Shown: piece after piece, positions 1-10,361 of the stretch
How positions within the stretch are numbered: position 1 is the stretch's first letter
Layout: every line of letters begins with the position of its first letter
Assembly: GCF_001625195.1 (NCBI RefSeq)
Contig: NC_054390.1
Span: 8,777,222 to 8,841,221 of the forward strand
Reading direction: 5' to 3'
Source of the DNA: Drechmeria coniospora
Lineage: Eukaryota > Ascomycota > Sordariomycetes > Hypocreales > Ophiocordycipitaceae
Length of the DNA stretch: 64,000 nucleotides
Notes under the pieces: model-generated
Told to the model about the DNA's origin: nothing
Seen by the model: the letters and a program-made list of their open reading frames with translations, nothing else
Databases searched by the model: none
Position numbers and translations under genes: made by a program

Positions 1-1196
1 CGCGGGCATGGTGAGCATCGTCGTGGAGCCGAGACTGTGCGACTATCAGGCCGCTCACGGCCGGGAATGGTGCCGACAGATCAAGGCGCGGCGGAGGCAT
101 GGGCGCAGAAGCGGATGAGAGTACGGAGCGCGGGTGCTCTGCTTGCGTGCGTGCAGCGAAGGAAGCAAGCCATGCCGGAGGGTCGTCGCGTCTTGCTCGC
201 ATTCCCAAGCACTTGCTTCGTACGTGCTGATCGCCGGGCCGGGACAGGGTGCTTGCGCTGGACAATGTCACCATGTGAAGTCATCCAGCATGCTGTCGCA
301 GCCCATGGAGGGCAAAATGCGGAGTGCCGCACTGCGCTTGGGCGTGCTGGGAGCTCAGGTACCAAGCCAAGTAAGTGCCTTGTGCGTACTTGGTTACTGC
401 ATCTTGGGTGTAAGCACTGCACTGTACGGAGTGCTGTAGTTGTAGGTACTAAGCAGGTATGCTGGATGCCATATGCCGCATATGGCGTCCAGGCCAGGCG
501 ACGTATGCCGTGCGCACCGAGTCTCTACATGTACTGCAGACCTACTTCCTGTACACACATGTAATTACATGCCCACTGACTGCACTCGGTGCGTCTCCGT
601 GCTCTCTCATGACGTACGCTCGCATCATTTTCACCCTGCGCATCATCTTCAGGAGGCCGCCGAGCCCGCGGCGGGCGTGCCAAGGCGCCGGACAGGCCAC
701 GCGGCGCATGCCAAGACGACGAACGGGCGCCGTAATGGTGACGCACATCACCTACTAGGTACTGCCTAGGGGGGGTTCCTACAGCGCACTTGTGATGGCC
801 ACTGGACGTGCTGTCCACCTACGCCGACACCCACTTGTAATGCTTGACCAGTGCTTCATGCCCGCACGTGCGGCTCAGAACGCTCCATGACGCGGACATG
901 TCTCGGGGACCACGTACGCTCGCTGGACTGCAATGCGTGCACATTCACCGTAGGCGACAGATGACGAGGCCCGGCCGCTGGCGCCGTCCCTAGCATGCCA
1001 GCTACGAATACCGGCGGATGCGTGCGATGCGGCTCTGCTAATAGCAGTACGCTACAGCGCCGTGCCGGGTACGTGGAGCGTAGGTGTACTGTTAGTAGGT
1101 ACCTAGTTGGCGTAGGCGTACAGTAGGTGCACTGTATATTACTAGTAGGTACCTGGTAGGTAATAGGCAGTGCCTGCCATGGTGTGTTGCTGCGTA

Positions 1197-1283
1197 CAGT
1201 CACCGCTCGACAAAAGTGACGATTCAGCTTTGGTGGCGCTACTCGTGCAAATTGAATCGACATTTTTGCCATCCCACTCACTG
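1197..1283 (+). mobile_element. Tc1/mariner-like MITE, copy 1
   Basis: This is an 87-bp non-coding element. Its ends begin CAGT and finish ACTG and are directly flanked by TA at 1195-1196 and 1284-1285, as expected for the TA target duplication of Tc1/mariner elements. The terminal inverted repeats are about 30 bp and imperfect; the shared core is AAAAGTGACGATTCA on the left, with TGAATCGACATTTTTGCC on the right. A diverged copy in opposite orientation lies at 23275-23365, so this is an interspersed element and not a chance hairpin. It encodes no transposase and would need one supplied in trans. Confidence 0.6.
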
Positions 1284-3524
1284 TACCTAGCCCCCAGTAC
1301 AGGGCCCAAGCACTGTAGCCATCCTCCTCGCCACAGAGGTGATGGTGGGGTCACGCTCCATGAAGATGCCATTACGGTACGGAGGATGGAGTACGGAGTA
1401 CAGTACCGAGTATTAATCACAGCGCACTCCGTAAAGAGTACAGCGAACCCTTACCTACCTAGTAGGTACCCTCGTTGCACCAGTAATACTCCGTGCACAT
1501 GGCCGCAGAAATTTCGCCAAGCAAGCACAATTGCCCCAGACACAACCCAAACGTCCATCCCCCTTGTTGGCCTCGGCCTTTTTGCGACATCCTTGTACGA
1601 ATAGTATTCGTCTCCGAAGGATCGCCATGCATCCCGACCTTCCAGCCGCCGAAGCAGGCGGCGTCGGAATTCAGGCACGGATGGCATCCGGCCAAAGTGA
1701 CCGGCACATGCTCCCCCTCTGGTGACGTCGTTTCGTCCCACGCGTACCAGGCGACGACGGTCCTCGTGGATGCGCAGACAATTATTCATAGCCCTACCGG
1801 CTACCAGGAATGCATGGTTGCCTTCGGGAAGCACAGCCTCGATGGACGTACGGCATCTGCTCGCTCCAAGGAAACGGACTGGGGATGCAGGGGTCGGCGC
1901 TTGGCAGACCGATGACAGGCAACTCTCGTCCCCTCCACGTCGCCTCGAGGAATCAAGTATTACCCGACATGTCCACGTTCGTGCACAGATGCATACTTAC
2001 AGTACATGTACAGTACATGCATGCCTGCGCGGAGTGCTCCATACAACGTACGCCTACGTGCGGATTGAACGATTGAATGGCCGAATCTCTGAACAAGGCT
2101 GTACAGCAGATGCTTGCTCGTCCAAGACGATTCTTCTACGCATACTTGCTTGCAACTAAGCGTACACGGCAGGTGTAGCGATACTGCAAGTAAGCACATG
2201 TACTTACAGTACTTACTTGCATGCAATTGTAGTTGCAAGTGTGCCAAGTACTGTACTTGTACTCCGTACAGTAGGTGTACTTGCAGTACCGAGTAAGCAA
2301 GCAAGTACTGTAATACGGAGGGAGTACCCCGTACATGTACTGTACTGCAAGCAAGTACGTGTACAGTACTCCGTACTCCGTACTCCATACCGTAATGTCT
2401 CCTTCCCCAGTGCCATCCCGGCCGGCGTAATGGCATGCATGCGACGCTGCCGAGGCAGGGGTTCGTGCTTTCCGCTGCCGCCGCCCCCACCACAGCTCCT
2501 GCTGCTCCTGGTCTGCACCTGCCCTCATGCCCTCATCCTTCTCCAGCTCCTTCTGCTTCTCCCACACGCCTCGTTCCGATGTTCGGGCAGGTACGAGTCC
2601 ATGTACAAGTACACATCACGCGTTTGCTTCAAGTAGTTACGCGCCGTACACGAGGTGTGCGAGAATGTACTTGTACATGTCCATGAACTCCGTACCGACT
2701 GCTCCGTTCAGACTTGCTCCGTTCAGACTTGCTCCGTATAGACTTGCTCCGTATTTCTGGTACTTGCATACACCTGAGTGTACTGTACTGTACAACTAAG
2801 TTGCAACCAAGTACGTACTTTTCGGCACAGCTTGCCGCCACGGCGGGGGCGCCAGTGCGAATGAATTTTGCCAGCAAACGTGAATGCCAAAGAAACCTAC
2901 AAAGCCCATGGCGACTCGTCCTCGTCGTCCTCCTCGTGCCAACCAAGCCTTTCTTTTTCCCCCTTTTCCCGCGCCGGAATAACAGAGGCACGCGTTCAGA
3001 CCAAGGCAGCGCTCGAGGACGCAAATCGACGGCCATGAAAAGTGCAGATGCCAAGGTGGGCGCCGCCAAGGCCAGCGCGCTCGTGCGCCAAGCTTCGCCC
3101 AGATGTACTTGTACTTGCCGTACAGAGCATGTATCCGCCACCGCCCCCTTTTCCTTTGTCCGCCAGCACTCGAAATGCGTGCTCTTAGTATTATATAGCA
3201 TGAATGGGTACGGAGGAGTGATGCTTTGTGGTGCATTTTCATAGTTAATAAGTACTTGTACTTGCCTGCCTCTACATGTGGTGCCGAGTCCACCGATACC
3301 CTTCTGTCCATTGGCCTCCATTCTCGCCCGCTATTGTAGACGTTGACTTTCAACCTCGCTCTCCGTCCTCGTCGTCCCCCTCCTTTCTTCCCGTTGCCTC
3401 CGTGTTCGCCTTTGTGGCAATCCGTTTCGAGTTTGGAGACCAAAAGACGAGAAAGACGAAGCCGCCGCCTCCTCCGTTCCCTCACTGCCTCGTCTCGACC
3501 TCGCATCACAGCCACGCATCACAC

Positions 3525-3666
3525 CGACACCATCACCCACCACCACCGCCATCATCCACCACCACCACCATCACCGGCCACCACCACCACCACCACTGCC
3601 TGTATCGCCGTCTCCGCACCTCATCGTCACCGCACATCATCGTCACCGCACCTCATCGTCACCGCC
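3525..3666 (+). repeat. CAC/CCA microsatellite and 18-bp TCATCGTCACCGCAC repeat
   Basis: A run of CAC/CCA triplets (3525-3600) is followed by about four tandem copies of an 18-bp unit built on TCATCGTCACCGCAC (about 3618-3666). It sits in the C/T-rich presumed 5' leader of the glycosyltransferase gene. The histidine- and proline-rich frames it creates look fortuitous. Confidence 0.6.
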
Positions 3667-3877
3667 CGGCACCGCGCCCCCTCCTCCACTCCCACGAGCG
3701 TCCCACCCCACCCTCCTCCCCCGCCTCGCTCCTCGATCGACCCCGGCGCCATCGCTCTCCGACCTCGGCGGCGTCTCTCCATTTCCTCCCGACACCGACA
3801 CCATCCCGGCCAGCCCTCGCCCGGCCGTGACCTCGCCCGCGCCGGCACCTTTCCGACACCTCGGAGCCGTGGGTAGC

Positions 3878-3892
3878 ATGTTGTCGCCATGA
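3878..3892 (+). promoter_or_regulatory. Four-codon uORF overlapping the main start
   Basis: ATG TTG TCG CCA TGA begins 11 nt before the glycosyltransferase start. Its stop codon overlaps the main start as ATGA (main ATG at 3889). If the transcript begins upstream, as the long pyrimidine-rich leader suggests, translation of the main frame would need leaky scanning or termination-reinitiation. The effect on expression is inference. Confidence 0.4.
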
Positions 3893-5212
3893 TCTTCGGC
3901 GGCTCCGCTCGAACCTCGAGGGGAACGGCCATCGCCGCCTTCGTCGCCGTCTGCGTCGTCGTCACGCTCGGCCTCGACGCCCTCCGAAATCTCCATCTTT
4001 GGCGGCAAGGTTACCGGTTCGTTCCCTCGACCTCGATGCTCCCGTCGACGAGACGATTCCCTTGGACCGTGGGCTGACCTTGCGCAGGGTGCGCCTCTCT
4101 TCGTCGGGCCTCCACGCCCATGCTCCCTTCAGCGAAGGGACGGCCGGCCAGTATGCCGGCGAGCTGCGCGAGTTTTACCTCAAGCAGCTGAGGAATCCGT
4201 CCATCAAACCCGACGACAACAACTACCAACCCTTTGGCGCCTTCAACTGGACCCTGCCCGCCCCGCCGCACTGGAAGCGGCACCTGGGCGAGAACCTCTG
4301 CATCATCGACCTCGACAACCGACCCTTCAACCAGTCGCAGGAACTTTTCGGGCCCGATCTCATGACGTGGAAACGGGCCACCGAGGTGCACGGCCTGTCC
4401 ACCGGCATCCTCAACCACTGGCTATACGGTGCGCCCTGCCCTGCCCTGCCCCGTCCTGCTCGAGACGGTGCCGAGTCCAGCTGACGTCCGAGCTGCCAGC
4501 CAAACTTCACGGCTACCGGTACTACTACGTTGCCATCGACGACTACGCCGACCGCCGGAGCTCGTGGAAGAAGCCGCCCGTCATGGGCAGGATCCTCAAG
4601 GAGCACGACGTCTGCATCTACCTCGACTCCGACGCCATCTTCCAACGCCTCGACCTGCCCATGGAGTGGCTGCTCAACTACTGGCAGCTCTACCCCGACA
4701 ACAACTCCCTCGGCCTCGCCCGAGATCCCGAAGTCGACGGGAACAAGGACCAGTTCGGCAACATCTACCTCAACACGGGCTTCATCGTGGCCCAGAACAA
4801 CCCCAAGACGTACGAGATCTTCAACGCCTGGCAAAAGTGCGCCGACGACGGCGAGCCCTATCCCGAATGCACAAAGTACCGCCTCAACGCCCCCGGCCAG
4901 CCCACCGACCAGGGCGGCTTCGGCAACTACGTGCGCTACAGCTTCAACGAGAGCATCCGCGTCCTGCCCTGCACCGAGGCCAACGGCTTCCCCGAGACGG
5001 ACCTCCACTGCAAGGGCCAGTTCATCCGCCACCTGTGGACTGGCAAGCATGACCAGATCAAGATTGAAGTCGGCGGCCAGCTGCCCGGACCCTTTCTGGA
5101 AATGTTCCACGAGCAGTTCAGGCGCGAAAAGGACACGTTTTACATGACTGAGAGGGACCTCATGAACAAGGGCCCCAAGGCGGCGACGAAGCGGAAGCCC
5201 CGTGGAGAGTAG
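3889..5212 (+). CDS. GT34-like (GMA12/MNN10-type) glycosyltransferase, type II membrane protein
   Basis: Three exons, 3889-4016, 4088-4428 and 4500-5212, give 393 aa. The N-terminus has a single hydrophobic anchor at about residues 13-29, then a lumenal stem and a catalytic domain. The motif YLDSDAIF supplies the DxD-type metal/nucleotide-sugar site typical of Golgi transferases, followed by PMEWLLNYW and a QGGFGNY segment. The overall pattern resembles the GMA12/MNN10 galactosyl/mannosyltransferase family, so a Golgi role in glycan extension is likely; donor and acceptor are not predictable. Both introns end with a GCTGAC branch motif near the acceptor. The first uses an unusual GTTCGT donor, chosen because it alone keeps frame (GYR joined to VRLSSSG). 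A short uORF overlaps the start. Family assignment is from memory. Confidence 0.8.
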
Positions 5213-5949
5213 ACGGAGCCGGTGGCTGACAACTAGGTCGGCAGCCTTGGTTCGCTCCGTCGACGGCGCCGGTTGGCTATAGATGCTCCTAGAATCTCTT
5301 TTTTTTTTGGCGAGACGAGAGCGATAGACGGGACGGGGGTTGAAGCATGCCTCCTATTGCCTTGTACATATTGCGTCGGCATCACTGTCGGGGCTGGCAA
5401 TAACGGCATGGGCCAACGGCGCGGCCGAAACAGGCCGGCCTGCTTGGAGCCTTTACGGGTATATTATTCCGCTTCTTCTCAAGCTCGTCGGGATCTCGGG
5501 CCTGTCGATTCCCGTTTTTTGCGTTCTTTCTCTTCTTCTTCTTCTACTCCGCCATCTCTGTTTCCTTCTTCCTTTTTGTCACAGGCATAGCCGATGACAC
5601 TTGTGCAAACTTGCGTGCGTGTCTCTACTCACTCTAGACGGCACGGTGGCCCGCGAGGAACAGGACAAATCACGGCCTCATCGGCTCATCAATCAATACC
5701 ACCATTTTGTTCCCTCGGCCTACCCTCGTGAGTCGCATGCCATGCATGACTCCATCTACCTCGTTTCTGCTTTCGAATTTCGCCGCGTTTGTTGCCTGCC
5801 GGCCGTTCTGCAAAGTTGCATTCATACCCATTCCTGTTGTTCCGGCCACGAGCACAACCTTTCTATGCGAACGCCGTCGGTTTGTCAAAGGAAATCTATT
5901 CGCTCTCTGTTCACCTTCCTCCGACTCATTGTTCGTCTTCAGAGGTGAA
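5213..5949. other. Intergenic region
   Basis: This holds the 3' flank of the glycosyltransferase gene and the promoter side of the next small gene. Pyrimidine-rich tracts occur at about 5519-5580. I see no supported gene or repeat. Confidence 0.5.
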
Positions 5950-5956
5950 TATAAAA
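5950..5956 (+). promoter_or_regulatory. TATA box for the gene at 6013
   Basis: TATAAAA lies 57 nt before the ATG at 6013, a usual fungal TATA-to-start distance. It is one of the few clear TATA elements in the window. Confidence 0.4.
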
Positions 5957-6012
5957 AAGAGCACTCCCAGAAAATTCCAAAACAGCTCCCTATATCATTC
6001 ATCGTTCTACCC

Positions 6013-6550
6013 ATGATGGATTCCCCCAAAAATGCAAATAAAGTATCTGATGGCGGTGGTCCCGTGTCCGCTTCACCGCCGAGACCTTCTCGAGACTCGG
6101 CTATTGACACGCCCTCTCCGGAGAGGAAAAGGCCTCGATATAACCGTCAGCTGTGGGAAAATCGTCAACCGCCGACCCTTCAAAGGGATGAGCGCATGCT
6201 AGGTGATGCAACAGTAGAGCTAGAATCTCAGCAGTCGGGTAAAACTACACAGGACGAACGATGCATTTCCGCTTGCGATAACAACAAATATGCCCAGCCT
6301 TGCACATTCTCTCGCTGCCGGTCAGCTTCTATCGGACACGGATGAGCCCTTTCACCGAGGCTGACTTGCAAACACTCCCGATGCATCAGCCGACCGTGTT
6401 GGTTGGGAGAATCCGTACTTGTCTGCAGTCTCCTCACATGCCGAGCCAACTATCTATCCCAGCCTGAGCCAGCGGTGGATGAACACCACCTCAATGACAA
6501 CAAATTCGACCCTCATAATTCCCCTTTTCGTGGTATTTTTCAGAGAATAG
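6013..6550 (+). CDS. Small hypothetical protein
   Basis: I do not recognise this gene. A two-exon model, 6013-6238 and 6390-6550, gives 128 aa. Exon 1 is rich in Ser, Pro and charged residues, with a SPPRPSRDSAIDTPSPERK stretch that looks like a disordered or phosphorylated region, then a basic KRPRYNRQ patch. Exon 2 continues ADRVGWENPYLSAV and ends in a hydrophobic run STLIIPLFVVFF. The 151-bp intron has a GGCTGAC branch site and a CAG acceptor. Support comes from the upstream TATA box, closure of the splice in frame and protein-like composition. Codon use is less GC-biased than in neighbouring core genes. The second exon could be wrong; an alternative continues in another frame through about 6651. 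Confidence 0.35.
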
Positions 6551-7299
6551 GTCGAGAATTTAACTCCACCAAAATGATACACACTCGCAGACTCGGCGGA
6601 ATAGAAGGAATGCGAAAGGGACGGTGCGTGAACCTGTGGAAGACAATATGACTACCATTGACCGCGTATTGGATTGATGATGTCTTGTTGTTGCCTCAGA
6701 ATTGAAATGATTAACAGACAAGTTTTACCGCATGATATTGCTTCATCATGGCCACCACGATTCACGGCACAATCCAACCTGGCACTTTAGTAGCGTCGTA
6801 CAGCCCATTTGTCGTCCATCATCAACATCCACCACAGCTTCCTGCCCTCCTTCAAGGGAGCGAAGCCAACTCTTCGACCTGAGTCTAATGTCAATGACTG
6901 TATGGCTCTCGTATTATTGAGAATAAATGTAGATTTAACCTGCCTCGGTGTGCTTCTCAGGTTCCTCTTGTGTTGCACGACGAAGTGAGAGCAAGCACAA
7001 CATCTAATGCAGCACCTACTCCGTCCATTAGTGACGCCAATCTGTGAAACGGCATGCTACGAAGATCCACGGCCACAGGTAGAGTTGTCACAGGTGATGG
7101 ACAGCTGTTCAACGCGGCGTGTTCATGTAGAGATCCTGCATCATGGCCGAGAGGGTCGAGCCTGTGAGGTGAACAAGGACGCACATACTGCAAGCATCAA
7201 CTATATAAACGATGCCATGTTCTCGCATTGAACCTTTCTCTGCCGCATCCTCAGACGCGCCTCTACCTGCAACATAGCACTGTGCCATAATAGCCTACT
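6551..7299. other. Intergenic region
   Basis: Moderately AT-rich DNA with short open frames on both strands and no recognisable product or clear repeat. Confidence 0.4.
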
Positions 7300-7320
7300 T
7301 GACGTCAAGGATTATATATA
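7300..7320 (+). promoter_or_regulatory. CRE-like palindrome plus TATA box
   Basis: The perfect 8-bp palindrome TGACGTCA (7300-7307), a classical bZIP/ATF-CREB site, sits 5 bp before TATATATA (7313-7320). The TATA box is 55 nt upstream of the ATG at 7375. The compact arrangement suggests an inducible, perhaps stress- or nutrient-responsive, promoter; the regulator is inferred only from the site. Confidence 0.5.
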
Positions 7321-7374
7321 ACACCCAAGTCATCCATTTACCCACAACTGCACCTACACGGGAAAAACAGAAAA

Positions 7375-7821
7375 ATGGATGTTCACTATATCCGATTCCA
7401 GGGTGAAGACGGAAGGGAAATATCTTGCCTTCTTGGCGAGAATAAGGCGGCGAACTTGCATCACCTGGTGCGTATCACGCCCTCGAATTCGCGTATGGTG
7501 AAGCATTTGGACGAATCGCAGCGAGCGATGCTTGCAAATATGCCCGGTTTCCAGACGGAAAAGGTGGGATGCGTAATGGCCGACGGATATGAAGCTGTTC
7601 AGCTGTCCTTGATTGTCGCCACGTTTCTCCTTGGACAACCCAACTCTGAAATGGGTACGTCCGCTGAATTTTGGAAGTGCTTGATTGGAACAACAGACGA
7701 GATAGGAGGAGATCGAGAAATGGAACGCTTCCAGATGCAGCCAGAGAGCAGTGGAAACACGAACTGGGCTACGCGTAATGCTGAATATCAAATTGCAGGC
7801 GAGAGGGTTCGGGTGCTGTAA
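7375..7821 (+). CDS. Hypothetical protein, 148 aa
   Basis: I do not recognise this gene. An uninterrupted 148-codon frame begins at an ATG just downstream of a TATA box and a bZIP-type palindrome. It reads MDVHYIRFQGEDGREISCLL at the start, has mixed polar and charged composition, and contains a moderately hydrophobic segment (AVQLSLIVATFLLG) that may be a helix and not a clear transmembrane span. There is no signal peptide. A GTACGT...ACAG segment of 42 nt inside the frame (about 7653-7694) could be an in-frame intron, which would shorten the product by 14 residues. The promoter context is the best evidence that it is real. Confidence 0.4.
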   Translation: MDVHYIRFQGEDGREISCLLGENKAANLHHLVRITPSNSRMVKHLDESQRAMLANMPGFQTEKVGCVMADGYEAVQLSLIVATFLLGQPNSEMGTSAEFWKCLIGTTDEIGGDREMERFQMQPESSGNTNWATRNAEYQIAGERVRVL

Positions 7822-8150
7822 GCCATCGCCCGATATAGCGAGACATCGAGGGATAGCCAATACGGACCATTGCAACGTCATCTTGTTGCCTTTTTCGAGC
7901 ATGCTCGTTTGTTCATCGATGGCGAAGGAGAATATTAGAATGTAGATCCATATATTTCAAAAGACGCCTGCGCTGACGTTGTCAACCATTCTCACCAATG
8001 AATCATGGCGACTGTTATATGCTACAAGACGAAAGAGGAAAACAAATCCATGTGCATGTATTCCGGCGAGAGTTGCTGTTTCATGAACGAAAACCTCTGC
8101 CTTGCGTGACATTAATGCTACAAAATGCGACAGACAAAACGGACTACCGA
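7822..8150. other. Intergenic region between convergent genes
   Basis: This separates the stop of the plus-strand hypothetical gene from the stop of the minus-strand GH125 gene. Nothing further is recognised. Confidence 0.4.
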
Positions 8151-10361
8151 CTACATTTCAATCACGTCGTCGATGCGGGTGCCGTCCTGGTTGATGCTAT
8201 AAGGGGTATCGTCGTCGAAGATGAGTTGAGGCTTCCTTTCGGCTAGGTCGAGAATCATCTCGGCAAAGTAGCTGTTTGCCCAGGCGAACCAGGGTCGGGT
8301 GTAGGCGCTTGAGCTGTGGACGGAGAGGCTTTCGTGAATGAGCCCCAAGCCCGAGGTATTTTCCAGTATCATGGCGAGCCGCTCCTTGATCTCGTCGTCG
8401 TCGTCCGTACCAAAGATGGCAGAGATGTGCGACATGGGCCATGGACTGTCCGGACTGACGTGCGGGCCCCTGAAAAGCGTGAGTGACTTTGAGCCGAGCG
8501 AGTCGCGTTTCGAACACCTACCCAACTCCGCTAAATTGCTTCCCTTCGGCGTAAAACGGGTTCTCGTTCGACCACATCTTTGCTTTCGTCCTCTTGTACG
8601 TCGGGTCGTTTCGATCAAGGAAGCCGAGATATGGCAGGGAGAGGAGGCTAGGCACATTGGCGTCGTCTATGATGTACTGGTTGCCGAAGCCATCGGTCTC
8701 GTAGGCGAATATGTCTCCCTCCACCATTGTGTGGTCCCAGATGGCATCTCGAATGAGGGTCGAGTACCGGCGAGCTTCCCGCGATAGGTGGTCGAGATGT
8801 TTTGCTTCCTGCTCGAGAATGCGTGCAATGTGATCGAGTTCCACGGCCATCATGGCGTTGACGGACGTGATGAATTCTGCGCGTCAAGAAGATGAGCCAA
8901 AGGGGATCCCCGTCGCCGTGCCGGCACCGCATGGGGCTTACTGTAGAAGCATGGGTCATCCGAGGGCCTATGGTGAGAGGCGACGAGCCCATTCGCCTTG
9001 ACGGGTTTTCCGTTGCCCTTGTTCGGAATACGGGGTGCCAGCGATCCCAGCGATCCCGTCCAATTATAGTAGCTTACGGACTCTCCTTCGACCTCGGAGC
9101 TCTGAGACTGCTCTACAATAACGCGGAGCGTTTGCTTCACGGCGGCGAGCCCTGGTGAAAGAGTGAGCAAGACTGCACAGTGGGCCATGTCATGGTGAGA
9201 GAAAGCGACTGACAATTGTCGTTGATGAAGGATGCATCCTCGGTGCTGTCATAGTACGACCTCGAAAGCTTGAGAAAGCTCGCCAACGAGTCGAGTTCAT
9301 ACTGGCGTTCACGATGGTGCATCAGCGCAAGAACTAGGGTGGGAGGATGGGAGACTGAGGACGTACCTTGCACTCGAACACGAGCTTGTCATCGACGGGA
9401 CTGGATGGCTGTCAACAAGATGTAGACGTGCGTTGCTGCATACACACTGATGAAGACGTACGGATTTACGGTGACTCCGGCGGCCCAGTCCTAGCAGAGG
9501 TGAGCATGTGATGCACGGATGGCCATGATGGTGCCAGGCGCGAAAGGTGCTTACGTTGAACGAAGGCGCAAGTCCGCTTTCTGGCGGCGGCTGAAAGGCC
9601 CCTTTTTGCCGGAAAACGAGTCAGCGTCCATTCTATCTTGTCGCGTCGGGCGACGGCGTACCGCAGTAGGGAAATTGTGACAGATATCTCGCCTCGGTGT
9701 TGATGACGGCCTTGACGAGTGCCTGGAGATTTTCGTCCTGCGGCAACAGGTTGACGAGGTGGGCAAACTGGTTTCCCGTGTCGCGGATCCACTGTGCACT
9801 GTAGATGGTTTTAGCCAGGAATCAAACGGGAGACGACGAGAGGCACGGCCACTGACGTTATATCCTAGACGCAAGGCGGCGGCGGGTTAGCTTCATTGCT
9901 TGGGAGAGGGACAGGGGGACGGGTGGACGGAGGGACGGGCTCGGATCGACTCACACCCGTGACGATAAAGGCCAAGTTGGCGGTGGGGTCAAAGTACTTG
10001 ACGGTCGTGTCGAGCGTCGAAGGAAAGGTGTTTTCGAACAGGCGGGCGAGGTCGGGGTCGCGAATTCGTTGCTTCATGTCCCCAATGACTCGCTATCCAG
10101 CAACGTCAGGAGGGGGGCGCAGGAGGACGGGGAGGGGGGGATTACCTCGACGGCAGGACTGGTAAACGTCCGACACTCGGGCGCCGGCCGCATAAAGGGC
10201 AGGGCCAGCGGACCGGAGGAAAGCGGCTCATGGGGTTTCTGGGAATATTTTGTGTAATCCGGACAAGTGCTTGGAGTGCGTTCGTGGGCCCTGAGCGGTA
10301 TCTGCAACGCGTGCGCCAGGGGCAAGGCGGCAAGCAAGGGCGAGATGGAGGGAGATAGCAT
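8151..10361 (-). CDS. GH125 family alpha-mannosidase (DUF1237, Mug157-like), secreted
   Basis: Eleven exons on the minus strand: 10361-10146, 10092-9955, 9864-9857, 9798-9662, 9601-9555, 9490-9462, 9400-9367, 9301-9214, 9151-8942, 8876-8522 and 8469-8151, giving 526 aa. All junctions are GT-AG and stay in frame. Exon 3 is only 8 nt (GATATAAC), linking FIVTG to DITAQWIRDTGNQ. The N-terminus MLSPSISPLLAALPLAHALQ is a likely signal peptide. Family hallmarks are PNTLDTT-like FPSTLDTTVKYF, IRDTGNQ, HRPSDD, SPWPMSHI, the GLIHES block with its probable catalytic Glu, and YTRPWFAWAN near the C-terminus. Characterised GH125 enzymes are metal-independent exo-alpha-1,6-mannosidases; here trimming of fungal mannan or N-glycans is inferred. 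Another in-frame GTG nine codons upstream was not used. Confidence 0.9.

Larger units (their letters stand above)
1..3877. other. Repeat-rich intergenic region
   Basis: No gene is supported here. Open frames are short, overlap on both strands and show no recognisable domain. From about 1,030 to 2,810 the DNA is crowded with GTAC-containing words such as GTACATGTAC, CAAGTACTTG and TACGGAGTAC, many of them palindromic. A MITE lies at 1197-1283. From about 3,300 the DNA becomes pyrimidine-rich, the usual look of a fungal promoter or 5' leader, and probably belongs to the glycosyltransferase gene that follows. Confidence 0.6.

Noticed and set aside
37..564. 175-codon plus-strand frame at the window start
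   Set aside because: No motif and weak composition; an opposing frame is open over the same DNA.
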